A stretch of DNA of 64,000 nucleotides from contig CM043950.1 of assembly GCA_014529385.2 (NCBI GenBank), positions 70,368,935 through 70,432,934 on the forward strand, given 5' to 3'. Below the pieces are notes generated by a model. The model did no database searches and was not told where the DNA came from. It saw only the letters and a program-made list of their open reading frames with translations. The stretch comes from Adiantum capillus-veneris (taxonomy: Eukaryota; Streptophyta; Polypodiopsida; Polypodiales; Pteridaceae). Shown one piece after another: positions 1-11,014 of the stretch (position 1 is its first letter; each line of letters begins with the position of its first letter). A program made the position numbers and the translations under genes.

Positions 1-201
1 TGCCCAAAAGCTGCTAGCGTGATTTACAGAAATCCGTACAACTGCCATGTCAGCAGCGCAACTAGCGAAAATCCGTACAGGCTGCCATGTCAACACAGTT
101 ATTGTGAAACACGGAAATCCGTACAGTTCTGCCACGTCAACAATCAACAGAAAATCCGTGCTGTCCGTATAGGTCTGCCACGTCATCAACAGGTTGCGTA
201 T

Positions 202-257
<56 letters not shown>

Positions 258-372
258 GGTCCTGCTTCATCTTCTGCTGCTTCTGCTTCTTCACTTAGGG
301 TTTAGGCCCCTCAACCGGGATTTGCAAAGTGGCTCCGTTCCTCACTGGCTTGACACGTCAACAGTTTGGACA
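1..372 (-). repeat. E1 3' LTR (partial)
   Basis: This matches 3357-3696 over its whole length and is truncated by the window start. It contains four imperfect tandem units (about 29-185), each with an AATCCGTAC-like core followed by TGCCA(C/T)GTCA. A (GT)n tract follows (207-255), then a telobox-like CTTAGGGTTTAG (about 296-307). It ends in GGACA directly before the polypurine tract. Confidence 0.85.
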
Positions 373-384
373 TCCCCCCTTCTT
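373..384 (-). other. E1 polypurine tract
   Basis: The minus strand reads AAGAAGGGGGGA immediately before the 3' LTR, the expected priming site for plus-strand DNA synthesis. Confidence 0.8.
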
Positions 385-1260
385 GAAAGATAGTAGTCGT
401 CCGTGATTACAACATTTCTGCAAAACAACTCAAGTTAGCTCAAAAAATTCAGAGGGACGATCAATTTGCTCCTTTTATTAAGGAGTTAGTTGGCTTCTCC
501 TTTCAACTCTTTTGATCAAGGAGTTGGCTTCTCCTTTCGTCCAGATCGGAACTCTTGATATTCAGGCGTAGTAACATTAGCCATCACACCCAGACTACAC
601 TGATCTTCCACAGGTATCTTGATGCACTAAAATTACATACCCATGCAATCTCATCCAATTAGGAATATTCAGTGGTTGTCACATCACAATGCAACACAAA
701 TGCTATTTTGCATGTTATAGACAGAACAAACAGCGCCATTGAGCACTCCCCCGAGACAAACAGTCTACAGTATGAAGCTACTCAACGACTACCTCGTCAC
801 TCCCCCCGCAAATAACCTAAAAAGGTCCGGGCCATGAGCTCACAGAACTGTACAACCAAACGCTCCCCGACGCAGTCTGCGTCACTTGGAGGTTCAGGCA
901 TACAACCGAACGCTCCCCAGACATCCTGTCTACGTCGTTCGGAGGTTTTCTAGCATACAACAAAATACTCCCCAAACATCCCGTCTGCGTCGTTCCGAGG
1001 TTCAAACAATACCAAAACAGCATTCTCACTACTCCACCCGGGAGTAAAATCAACAATCATTGAAACCAGTATTAAAACCAGAGTCAAACAATTCAAATCA
1101 GCACCAAGACAGGTTTAAAACAGATAGCATCCATTTCAAACAAATTTCAAACAATACTTTCTCAAATAATGCTCAACAATTAGAGAGCTCATTCAGGGCT
1201 TTGTTCACACAACCAAACTTTGAGGATGATTGGCTTGCCCTTCTGTGTCACGGTGATGGT
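385..1260. other. E1 non-coding 3' interior
   Basis: There is no recognisable coding sequence between the protease and the polypurine tract, where pol would lie in an autonomous element. A three-unit minisatellite occupies 851-1010. Confidence 0.6.
851..1010. repeat. Three-copy minisatellite, about 50-55 bp unit
   Basis: Units start at 851, 901 and 956. Each begins TACAAC, continues with a CTCCCC-containing stretch and a GTC(T)GCGTC/GTCTACGTC core, and ends in a GGAGGTT/CGAGGTT segment. Confidence 0.8.
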
Positions 1261-2828
1261 TCAATTCCGAACATGGACAGTCGCATCATTTTTGTCGTGC
1301 AAGGGCATGCCCAAGAGAACGTCGGAATTGCCCAACTTCATAATGTGGAAATCGGCTTTTCCATAATACTCTTGGATAGTCATTGGAAGAGCACCAATGA
1401 GCGGTACCACTTTCTGAGTTTGCCCCGTGGCTAGCTCAGCTTCAATTTCTCCACCCTCTGCATCATAATCAAAGTGCAACTGCTTTAAGAAATCTGGATG
1501 GATGAAGTTCTTCGTAGCTCCAGGGTCAAAGAAAATAAGGGCTTTGAAGCCATTGACTTTGCCATACGCTCGACACAATTCATTTGTACTTTCAAGGCGT
1601 ATGCCATAGATATCAGGGACTAGTCCAATAACGGGTCTAGCTCTCTTGGCTGGCGGTGGCCCTGAGGATCGTTCTGTCGTGGGAGCAAAAGGTTGCTCTG
1701 AAGACGTCGAGGCTCGCTCAGGACATGTAGTAAATGTATGTCCTGTTTGAAAACATCCAAAGCATCGGCCTTCTTGTAAAAAGGTTTCTCGTTGATGTTG
1801 TATCAGACGAGGCCTTTGAGGTTGGGTGTCGCGAGACTCCCAAGCATTTGTTCGTTGTTGTCGAGAGCTGTGGTTAGTGGCCAAAGGTTCTTCTGTGGTA
1901 AACTCTAACTTTCCCTCATGAGCTTGTAGTCGACCGTAGCATGGTCCATAAGCTCTTGCATGGTAGAGACTTGCTTGGAGAGACAATATTCTTGCAATGG
2001 TGATAGTAGTCCAATGGTGTAGCGCTCGCACTGGTCCTCCAAGGAAATGGACTTAAAGAAGGACACCGGAAGGTACACGTCGAGAAACCTTTGGTTATAG
2101 TCGTCCATGTTTTCGGTGGCAAGCATTTTCAAGTTGCCCCACTCTACCAAAATCCTAACTTCAAACATAGAAGTCATGTAACTACGTGCAAAAACTGTCT
2201 TGAAAGCTTGCTAGGTCCTTGGAGCATGCGGTTGTGTCGCAATTGAACTCCACCATTGCATAGCATTATCTTTAAGAAATCCCGCCGCTCGCGAAATCTT
2301 GGATTCTTCTCTATAGTTCCCCAAAGCATAGATGTTGTCGAATTGTTGTAGGAACTGCAATGCTTTCCTGCGATCTTTCACCCCGGAAAAAGTGAAAACT
2401 TTGATTGTCATGCCGCCATCTTTGAAATCTTTGGGTTGGTTAGGCGAGTATCCCGGGTACGGATAATAAGGGTATCCATATGGCGTCCAACCATTGTAGC
2501 CTGGTGGCGGTGGTGGTGGTGGTGGAGGTGGGGGCAACGGCGGTGGCAAAGGCGGTTGCACTAGATCAGGGTCAGATGGCTGCACCATATTCCTGAAGAC
2601 TCCCCCGATCGGAATAGACGGCTGCGAAGGTTGCCGGTTGGAAGCTCTCGTACTTTCTGGTGCCGGAGGAGGAGGTACCACCTGGGGCATCAAAAGGGGT
2701 AACATGTAGTTCAAAAATTGTTGAAAACTTTGCAGCATCGAAAGATTCTGCTGAGGATGCGGCGCAAGAATGTCGTGAAGCTCGTCGAGCAAAAACTGCA
2801 AATATTCTGTCAAATCCATGAACGCCAT
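1261..2828 (-). pseudogene. E1 gag-protease polyprotein, broken
   Basis: This would encode the capsid protein and aspartic protease of a Ty3/gypsy element. The N-terminus (from 2828) carries a proline-rich segment with a run of about 12 prolines (near 2490-2560), then a retrotransposon gag domain with a WW dipeptide. An in-frame TAG at 2211-2213 interrupts gag. After a frame change near 1915-1930 comes a CX2CX4HX4C zinc knuckle (1723-1764), then a retropepsin domain ending in a VLLGMP-type motif (near 1300-1320). The active site reads FFDPGAT (Asp codon at 1525-1527) rather than the usual D(S/T)GA, so either a lineage variant or a mutation. The reading is confident for the family; the gene is not functional as it stands. 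Confidence 0.85.
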
Positions 2829-3032
2829 GTCTTGGGTTCTTTATGGCTTATGCCCTGTAAGACAGAGCGACGAAGACGAGAACACGCCCGATGCGCGATG
2901 AAGGGTGGGAGTGACTAATAACTCCGAGGTCGGGACTCGAAGATACTTCAAATAAAATTCCAGTAGTCTCTGGTTTGCTCTGTTTGCTCTTTTGTAGGAC
3001 CGGTATGCTTTTCAGAAAAGCACACGCCTGAT

Positions 3033-3044
3033 GCTCTGATACCA
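3033..3044 (-). other. E1 primer-binding site (initiator-Met tRNA)
   Basis: GCTCTGATACCA on the plus strand is the exact complement of the canonical plant site TGGTATCAGAGC. It sits one base inside the LTR. Confidence 0.9.
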
Positions 3045-3045
3045 C

Positions 3046-3696
3046 TGTCACAAGACGAGCACCACGTGCCAATAGAAAGAACAGACTACTTCAATAACAA
3101 TTGAACTGAAAGAGAGACGATACGCGACACGGAGTTGCGGAATTCAACCCCAAAGAGTATTAGCCCCAAACCTTGGCGCCCCTTTCGGTGTTTCTTTATA
3201 TTGCATCAACACAGTACAAGCCGGTACTCCAGACTTTGTACCTTCTCCAAGAAGCATCCAAGAGAATGAGCCCATGGCATCATATTTAAAGGCCCTAGGC
3301 CCAAAAGCAGTTTACATGAAAAGCCTTCAAACTCAAAAGCATCTAGTCCAAAAGCGATGCCCAAAAGCTGCAGCGTGATTTACGAAAATCCGTACAATTG
3401 CCACGTTAGCAACGCAAATCGCAAAAATACGTACAAGCTGCCATGTCAGCACAGTCAACGTGAAACGCAGAGATCCGTACAATTCTGCCATGTCAGCCGT
3501 CAACGAAAATTTTGGGCCGTCCGTACAGGTCTGCCACGTCATCAGTTGGCTGCGTATCTTTTGTGTGTGTGTGTGTGTTGGTCCTGCTTCATCTTTTGCT
3601 GCTTCTGCTTCTTACCCTTAGGATTTAGACCCCTCAATCGAGATCTGCAAAGTGGCTCCGTTCTTCAGTGGCTTGATACGTCTACAGTTTGTGACA
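3046..3696 (-). repeat. E1 5' LTR, 651 bp
   Basis: It starts TGTCACA and ends TGTGACA, a perfect 7-bp terminal inverted repeat. It carries the GGCGCCCCTTTCGG segment also found in the E2 and E3 LTRs (about 3175-3190), several CCCAAAAGC-like motifs (3300-3370), AATCCGTAC/TGCCACGTCA units (3388-3542) and a short (GT)n tract. Confidence 0.9.
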
Positions 3697-4918
3697 ACTG
3701 CTGATCCTTGAGAGGCTCTGCTTCTCTAATCATCTGCCCGACTCTGGTGCCCAAGGGGCTTCGTTTATAGGTCTTTTAGCCATTTGCCCTACCTACTTTC
3801 AATAAATGTCTTGTCAAAGTCACTTATTAATAAATGACTTAAGTGATTGTTCAATGTTTATATGCCTATATGCTTCAATGACTTAATTGTGCAAGTGAGG
3901 GTATGCAATTGTGACCGGCCTGGACATGCATTTCCTGCTAGAGGCTCACAAGGGTGCCAGGCTAGGTCCTAAACTAAGACTGACGCTAGGCTGTAGCAGA
4001 AGCTTGTCCACGTGGCACAAATGCAGTGCGCACGTGACAATCCAGCAATCGGGTTGCTAACTTGCTCAGCCAAATTCCTGAGGTTAATGCCTTGTCTATA
4101 GCATAAATCTCGACGGCTTTATATCTCTCTCCGAGGGCTATGTCATTCTGATAGCTATTTTGGCAAGATATGGAACGAGGTCGGAGCGGGGTATGACTCG
4201 TGTACAAGCTTGGGTGATCCGGAGGCCCAAGTGAGTCGTGTTGGAGAAACGAGACAGCGAAAATACTCCATTAGAGGTGGACTATCGTTTAGGAATGGAA
4301 AAGTCTGCGTCCCAGAAAGAGGTTCAACAAAGAATTTTGTTCAAATGGCTGAAACTGAAAATCATTGGTGCTGCTAATGGCTGAGGGCTGAATCAGTGAT
4401 GAGGCGAAGGGCTGAAATCGACAGTGAGGGTAGGGCTGAATGCTAGCTGAGAAACGTTGATGCTGTTGGCTGAAAAACGCTGATGCAAGGCTGCAAAAAC
4501 GCTGGTACTGTTGGTCCTTGAGAGGCTCTGCTTCTCTGATCCTCGGCCTGACTCTGGTGCCCAAGGGGCTTCATTTATAGGTCTTTTAGCCATTTGCCCT
4601 ACCTACTTTCAATAAATGTCATGTCAAAGTCACTTATTGATAAATGACTCAAGTGGCTATTCATATGCATATATGCTTAAATGACTTAATTGTGCAAGTG
4701 AGGGTATGCAACTGTGACCGGCCTGGATATGCACATCCTGCTCTAGAGGCTCACAAGGGTGCCAGGCTAAGTCCTAAGCTAAGACTGACGCTAGACTGTA
4801 GCAGAAGCTTGTCCATGTGGCGTAAGTGCAATGCACACGTGACAATCCAGCAATCGGGTTGCTAACGCGCTCAGCCGGATTCCTGAGGTTGATGCCTTGT
4901 CTGTAGCATAAATATCGA

Positions 4919-4982
<64 letters not shown>

Positions 4983-5103
4983 AGGGCTATGTCGTTCCGA
5001 TAGCTATTTTGGTAAGATATGGAACAAGGTCGGAGCGGGGCATGACTCGTGTGCAAGCTTGGGTGAACCGGAGGCCCAAGTGAGTCATGTTGGAGAGACG
5101 AAA
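3697..5103 (-). repeat. Tandem duplication of an LTR-like unit, about 810 bp
   Basis: Positions 3703 onward match 4513 onward at a constant offset of about 810 bases through at least 4260/5100. Each unit has CCTTGAGAGGCTCTGC, a segment reading CTATAAATGAAG on the minus strand (a good TATA box, near 4570-4580 in the second unit), CACGTGACA (4032-4040 and 4842-4850) and the CAAGCTTGGGTGA..CCGGAGGCCCAAGTGAGTC block. Related sequence ends at 14923 just before a polypurine tract, so the unit is probably a minus-oriented LTR. The second unit is interrupted by E2 at 5103 and resumes at 11564. Between the units lies a GGCTGAA-rich stretch (4340-4510). Confidence 0.7.
4923..4981. repeat. (CT)n microsatellite
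   Basis: About 29 CT units inside the second copy of the 810-bp duplication; the first copy lacks the expansion (4120-4140). Confidence 0.95.
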
Positions 5104-5618
5104 TGTAACAGACTTGGACACTCCAAGTCAAGAATCAACCGCGACAGCACCAAATAACCACTTCAAAACAATTCACAGCACAATAGATTTGCATTGACCC
5201 GACGGAGTTCCGTGCCTAGAGATATTGGCCCCAAAGACTGGCGCCCCTTTCGGTATTTCTTTTTGTATTAATCAATCATCAAAGTACAAGAGAGCGGGTC
5301 GGGATTCACTCTCAGACTCTGCGTCCAGATGCTCTAAGAAGTGAGGCCCTCACCACTAATTTAAAGGTTACAAGGGATGCCCAAAAGCAGAGCCCCAAAA
5401 GCTTTTAAAATCAAAAGCATCAGTTCTCTCTCTCTCTTAGAGAGTCTTTTTCTCTTTTTTTATTAAAAAAAAGCAAAATTCGCGTCGCTCATCATTTTCC
5501 AAAAAAAAAATTATTTTTATTTTTATTTTTTTTTTATAGCCTTTCGCGATTTCCGGAAATTAGGGTTTCTGGCAGAAATTAGGGTTTCTGCTATCCGCGA
5601 CGTCATCACTTTGTGACA
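5104..5618 (-). repeat. E2 3' LTR, 515 bp
   Basis: Direct repeat of 11015-11563. It contains CCCAAAAGC motifs (5378-5400), an A/T-rich middle, two AATTAGGGTTT units (telobox-like on the minus strand, 5567-5588) and CGACGTCATCAC near the end. The partner LTR has four such telobox units. Confidence 0.93.
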
Positions 5619-5630
5619 TACCCCCCTCTT
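5619..5630 (-). other. E2 polypurine tract
   Basis: The minus strand reads AAGAGGGGGGTA, abutting the 3' LTR. Confidence 0.85.
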
Positions 5631-6198
5631 GAAAGCATTGTAATCGACCGCGATTACGCCTGCAAAACCGACAAAAGCCATAAACCGTCTTAGCAGACAC
5701 TGACTGTTAGTACCTACGTACTAGGAACACACATCTAGCACATGTACAAAATCGACAGTCACATCACAGGACATTACCAGACATCACATGACATTCAACA
5801 TTCATTCGGATCTTAGACCATGATTTATCGGCAATGTAGCTAGCAATCACATCTAGGTCCAATCAGGACCTCAACGATGTCCGATTGACTAACCCCTATT
5901 GCAACCATGTCTATTCGAGATCAATCAAACCAAAATGCTGCAGTCATTTCGTCTATCAGTTCCTGCACTCACAAGAAGTCAAGAACAAATCAGTATCATT
6001 ATCAGGAATTCCATTTCATAAAGTCATACAGCAGAATACTATCAGCTCTCAGTATCCCTGAAGCTCAAAGAGACATCAGTGACTCTAGTATCTAAATCAA
6101 GGCATCTGTTGACAAAGGAGTGGAGTGACTCCCCTCTTGTGCATCCCACTGCACCATATCTCCGGCCAAGCTGAATTCTTGGTTCCATTTGGAGTAGA
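5631..6198. other. E2 3' untranslated interior
   Basis: No coding sequence between the end of pol and the polypurine tract. The part near 5935-6060 is recognisably related to 16885-17050 in E3. Confidence 0.6.
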
Positions 6199-7302
6199 CT
6201 ATGCTAAACCAAAAGCATCGAGGTAAAGTTTCACAATCTGAGGAGTATCTGCTAGGTCCTCCTCCTCCATCCACTTCGCATTAAGTGCAGGATAATTCTT
6301 GAACTTAACCAAGAACCGCCTTCGGACTTTACCGTTATTCTTCGTATCCTTATGTGCCAAAATCTGTTCAGGAACAAGGATCTCCTCGTTTTCTTCCACT
6401 TTGGGTTGCTCATCAGGCTCCCCATCATCAGGCACATCACCTTTAAAAGGTTTCAAGAGATTCACATGAAATGCATTGTGAATCCTCCACGTATCTGGCA
6501 GTTTCAGTCGGAAGGAGACTTCATTTATCTTTTCAGTAATCTGGAAAGGGCCGTAGTATCGCATACTAAGCTTTGGAAAAAGCCTCTCCTTTCCCTTTTT
6601 CTTTCGTACGCGTGCCTTCTCAATACGTAAGAGCACCCAATCATCCTCCTTCAATTTCATGTCGCGACGATGGCGATCCGCTGCCTTTTTCTGTCGTTCT
6701 TGAGACTTCTGCAACTCGCGAACCTTGGCAAAAGCCGTATCCAGATCTCGCGTATATTCATCCGCTTCAAAGATCTTATCTTTCGTGCTCAGGAAGGGTG
6801 GAACCTTCGCAGCACCTTCAACAATCTCAAATGGCGCCTTCCCCGTCGACGAGTGTATCGTGTTATTGTAGGCAAATTCCACCAAAGGTAAATATCTTTC
6901 CCATTGAGTCTTCTGATCTGAGATATAAGACTTCAATAAATCTAAAATCATTGAATTGGCAATCTCAAATTGCCCGTCAGTCTGCAAGTGGAACGATGAC
7001 GAGAACTGCAACTGCATGCCAATGTTCTCCCAAATTGCCTTCCAAAACCAACTCATAAATCTGGGGTCTCTGTCGGAGAGAATCGTCTCAGACGTGCCAT
7101 GTAATCGGAAAATCATCGTGATCGTTCTGTGTTCTCGGGAGATCAAAAAAAATGAAATCCATTTCAATATTTTCCCAGGGGCGAGTGGGTATGGGTAAAG
7201 GCTGTAACAAACCCTGTGCCTTATGCCTGTCAAACTTGACCTTCTGGCATACCAAGCAACTGCACACAAACTCTTCCACATCCTTTTTGAGTCTCGGCCC
7301 AA
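6199..7302 (-). pseudogene. E2 integrase core and chromodomain (3' part of pol)
   Basis: This piece starts with residual integrase and gives the second catalytic Asp in ILSDRDPRF and the Glu in TDGQFEIAN, then the usual gypsy C-terminal module (YYGPFQI..., FHVNLLKPF). The tail VPEQILAHKD...FLVKFKNYP...KWMEEEDL (about 6240-6370) is chromodomain-like, placing E2 among plant chromoviruses. Such chromodomains steer insertion to chromatin marks. The segment between the first and second catalytic Asp is missing: in one frame the sequence runs to DLPRTQNDHD, and in the next it resumes at IFRLHG (junction about 7110-7118). The usual VVDRL...F segment between them, which I estimate at about 100 bp, is deleted and the frame is changed. 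Confidence 0.88.
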
Positions 7303-8872
7303 AGAAGTATTTCTCTACCCCCTTCATGGTGGTAGCAATGCCACGGTGACCCGTAAAAGGTGGACAGTGGCATTCAGTCATAACCCTTTCCCTCAACGGT
7401 TGTGTAACGCACAACATACTCTTTTTCATCAAGTAGCCTTCCCGAAGGGAGTATCCAGCTACTGTCTCCCCATCCCGTATCCGTGTGAAAATATCTGCAA
7501 AATCTGTATCTGTGGCATACTGACCGACCATATCCTCGAAGCTCCTATGATGTATCGCGGAAACAGCCAAAACCAACGATTTCCGAGACAAAGCATCTGC
7601 CACCACATTCTTCTGTCCCTGCACATGGACAATCTGGAAGTGGAACTGTGACAAGATGTTCGCCCACCGCATCTGCTTTTCCGAAAGCTGCTTCTGTGAC
7701 AAGAAGTAGCGCAAACTCTGATGGTCTGTAAAGACAGTAAAATCCGCTCCGAGTAGGTAATGCCGCCACTGAGTAAGAGCATGGATAACCGCCAATAGCT
7801 CTTTCTCATAAATCTGTGCTATCATCTCCGGCCTAGAGAACAAACGGCTCTCGTAAGCTATGACATGGCCTTCTTGCATCAAGACCGCACCCAGACTACG
7901 ACCACAAGCATCACAATACACTTCAAATGACTTCTGCAAGTCCGACAAAGTCAAAACAAGTCCCGTAGTCAATTTCTCTTTCAATGTCCGAAAGGCAGTC
8001 ACCTCTGTGGGTCCCCACGAAAAAGGTACTCCTTTATGTGTCAAGGTATGCAAAGTGGAAGCAACCTCTGCAAACTTTCGTATGAACCGCCTGTAGTACG
8101 AACACAGTCCCAAGAAGCTTCTAGCTTCATGGACATTCCTCAAATCGGGCCAATCACGGATAGTCTCTATCTTGGCCGGGTCCATTTGCACTCCTGCCTG
8201 CTGAGACAATGTGTCCCAAAAAATGCATCTTTGGTAGGAAAAATTCACTTTTCTTTGCATTAATCACTAACGTGTGATCTCGTAATGCCTGAAAGACTTG
8301 AAGCAGATGATCTCTGTGTTCTGCCTCATTCTTGGAGAAAACAATGATGTCGTCAAAGAAAGTGCCAACAAATAGCCTGTACTCTCGAAAAAAAATCATG
8401 TCCCCATCATCCGGTTAAATGTCGCAGGAGCATTGGTTAAGCCAAAAGGCATCACCAAAAACTCAAATAACCCAAAAGTCGTCCGAAAAGCTGTCTTGTG
8501 GACATCTCCTGGCCCTATCCTGATCTGATGATATCCACTCTTCAAGTCCATCCTGCTAAAGCACGAGGATCCCTGTAACCTGTCAAGTATATCATCGATC
8601 CTAGGAATCGGAAATCTGTTCTTGATGGTGATTTCGTTGAGAGTGCTATAATCGATGCACATTCTCCAAGATCCGTCTTTCTTCAAAACCAACAACACTG
8701 GAGAGCAATACGGTGAAGTACTAGGCTGGACAAGACCCTTTTCCAAGAGGTCTTTCACTAGGTTCATAATCTTTTCATTCTGTACTCGGCTCACACGGTA
8801 AGGTGGCCGATTCGGTGGCGTGCTTCCAAGTATCAGATCAATGGTTTGATCTTCAGGCCCTCTGAAAAGCAA
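7088..8872 (-). pseudogene. E2 reverse transcriptase, RNase H and integrase zinc domain
   Basis: 8872-8396 gives the fingers and palm of a Ty3/gypsy reverse transcriptase ([41 protein letters not shown]). A frameshift in an A/T run near 8395 moves to the segment holding the catalytic FFDDIIVFS box (about 8346-8360), and another near 8205 leads to the thumb and RNase H. RNase H keeps its four acidic positions (VYCDA, YEKELLA, FTDHQSL, VVADALS). The integrase N-terminal zinc domain follows with His-His-Cys-Cys (ECH, GHRG, CSCLVC). Two frameshifts here plus the deletion downstream mean no full enzyme can be made. Confidence 0.9.
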
Positions 8873-8989
8873 TCGGCATGAGTGTGGAGAAAAATCTTGG
8901 CGTTCTTTTGATCAGGTCAAAACATATTCTCCAGCGTTCAATTCTCTCCCAAAAGAATGAGTAAGAAACTAAAGTTTATGAAGTACAAT

Positions 8990-9285
8990 CTCTAAGCCCT
9001 TCATTTATCAAAGTCGCTTTCTCGGCCCGGTAGTCAACCACGGCGTAGTTCTTGTGGTACCAACGGATCCCGAGTAGAACGTCACTCGCGTGCCTTGAAC
9101 ACCCCTGTCATTGCAAACAAAGTTTGCCAATGCTCGGTGTAATGGCAACATCCCATCCGGGTGCCAATCGAACTACCTCCGCCTATGGCGTCAGTCTGTT
9201 GGGCGTAATTTCCAAATCGAGCCGCCAATTCCAAGTGAAAAGAAGTTGGCCTTGGCTCCTTCAAAAGAGCTTCTTGATCCTTCAC
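8990..9285 (-). pseudogene. E2 protease relic
   Basis: Between gag and reverse transcriptase the expected aspartic protease is scrambled across frames. Only its C-terminal signature remains clear: DVLLGIRWYHKNYAVVDYR, read in one frame around 9010-9085. I could not find a D(S/T)GA active-site motif. Confidence 0.6.
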
Positions 9286-10943
9286 TTTGCCCCAAAAGCG
9301 GCAAAGTTTGTAGTTTCATTCATTAGATTCAGTGCAGGTCCCACGCCATGTGGTACCAGTTCTGCTTTTCTATCTGCCTTTTCTGCCACATTCCTCAGCT
9401 GCTCTCGAACTCTCAGACCTGTCGTCGTCTTTATCATTCTGTTCTTTCTGTGCCTTTTTAGGACACTTCGTGGAGATATGTCCATGTTCCCCGCATCCAA
9501 AGCACTTCCCCTCTCTGATGAAGCGAGCTCTCTCCTCGGGAGTAAGCTTGGGTCGTGCATCTTTTTTTTTTTCTCTGGGTTGCTCTTTTTCTTTCTACTT
9601 TCATTCCCATAAGTCTGTTCGGCTCGTTGTGTCATGGCCTCATCTGTGGGGTAGGTCAGACTGCCATAGTGAATGGCAAAGCCCCGCTTCACATAACTCA
9701 TCAACTCCTGAATAGAAGCTGACTTCTGTTCCAAGCAGTGGTCTCGGATCTCTGTAGGTAGACCCAAGGTAAACCGCTCAATTTATTCTCTGAACGAGAT
9801 CTTCTTGAATGAAGAGGCGGGTAGAAAAGAGCTCCAAAATCTTTCACAGTAAGAATTCACTGTATCGCTCTTGGTCATCCGGAGATGGTTCCAAGCAGCT
9901 CGTATATCTCGCTCAAACTCTTGAGTCAACCAAGAAGAAATAAAAAGCCTCTTGAATTTCAGCCATGTAACTGGCACAGTCTTGCTTAAGAGAAGCGTGG
10001 ACCACCAAGTGCGAGCATTCCTCTTAAGGTAAGAGGTAGCTCTCCGAATCTTGGAGTGCTCTGAATAGCGTCCTCCCGCGAAAGCGATGTCAAACTGCTG
10101 TATAAAAGACAAAGCCTTCGAAGCATCTGAGTATCCTGAACAAGTATCAAACTTGATCGAGTGGCCACCTTCCTTAAACTCTCGGACTTTCTTGCTTTCA
10201 TCTTCGAGAAAGTCATACTAGTTGGCTTTGTAAAAATTCTTCTTGTTCGCATAAAAGTTTTCATCATCAGAATCAGAGTTGTCTGTAGACGAGTCCTCAG
10301 TAGAACTGTCACTCACTGGGCGAGATGTAGCCTTCTTTGCCTTTTTCTTGCCCTTTTTGAAGCGTTGTTTCTTGCTTCGCTTTTTGCTTTTCCTGTCTTC
10401 TTCGCTCGAGTCTGAAGAGCTAGAAGAACTGTCAAAAGAAGAAGAAGAAAAAGAACTGGGTAGGTCTTCAAACTTGACGCGCTTCTTCAATTTCTTTGCC
10501 TTGTCAAATGTCGACCGACGACCCAAATATCCCGGGAAGTCAGTGCCTTTCTTCTGCTTTTTGCCGTGCTTTTTGCCTTTCTTTTGCACGTCGAAAAGCT
10601 GAGCAATCCGTGCATCAACCACGTTCTCCAGTTCCTTCTCCGTATATTTTCTTGGAGGCAGAAGGTTTCTTGAGAGCGGGTTTCGGGAGTGGTTGTGGTT
10701 CTTTGCCACTCTATCTGTACCTCTTCCAAAGAGGTCTGGTTCATATATTTTGCCATCTTCGGGTCCTTGGCAAAAATTGAGCATCCTCTTCATTGCATCG
10801 CCGATCAATTGGCGACGCTCCATCTCTCGCCGCTCCGCTTGAGTAGGCCGAGGCGGGCCATACTCTCTGTCTGAATCTTCGTTGTGATCCCAGCCCGCAT
10901 CTCCAGATGCAGAGGGAGTCGACTGATCATTGCCTGAAGCCAT
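9286..10943 (-). pseudogene. E2 gag, broken
   Basis: I place the start at the Met of MASGNDQS (10943); longer upstream readings run into the LTR. The N-terminal half is very rich in Lys, Arg and Ser (10300-10600, with long serine runs). The central retrotransposon gag domain has WW near 10000 and TWLKFKRLFI. In-frame stops lie at 10218-10220 (TAG) and 9783-9785 (TAA); both flanking readings stay in the same frame. A frameshift in a long A run (about 9560-9572) then separates the CX2CX4HX4C zinc knuckle CFGCGEHGHISTKC (about 9470-9515) from the capsid part. The protein would form the virus-like particle and bind the RNA genome. Confidence 0.88.
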
Positions 10944-11001
10944 AGGTGCCGAGGAAAAAAAAATCGGGGATCGGATTTTCCGTAGAAGAGAAATCGGTCG
11001 T

Positions 11002-11013
11002 GCTCTCATACCA
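11002..11013 (-). other. E2 primer-binding site (initiator-Met tRNA, one mismatch)
   Basis: GCTCTCATACCA differs at one base from the canonical complement GCTCTGATACCA and lies one base inside the LTR. Confidence 0.85.
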
Positions 11014-11014
11014 C

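Larger units (their letters stand above)
1..3696 (-). mobile_element. E1: gag-protease-only Ty3/gypsy LTR element, left end cut by window
   Basis: Two related LTRs bracket a 2.7-kb interior read on the minus strand. In element order: LTR (3696 to 3046), primer site (3044-3033), gag plus protease (2828-1261), a non-coding stretch, polypurine tract (384-373), second LTR (372 into the window edge). No reverse transcriptase, RNase H or integrase is present, so it fits the non-autonomous TR-GAG type. The two LTR copies differ at many positions by eye, so this insertion looks older than E2, E4, E5 and E7. The left target duplication lies outside the window. Confidence 0.85.

Noticed and set aside
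19-393. Open frame of 124 codons rich in Val-Cys repeats
   Set aside because: It is a reading through the (GT)n tract and LTR repeats of E1; the matching frame in the other LTR is not conserved.
5460-5600. Interstitial telomere repeat
   Set aside because: TTAGGGTTT units are few, separated by non-telomeric sequence and lie inside an LTR; a telobox-type motif is the better reading.
10161-10602. Plus-strand Phe/Leu-rich frames opposite E2 gag
   Set aside because: They are antisense shadows of the Lys/Ser-rich gag.
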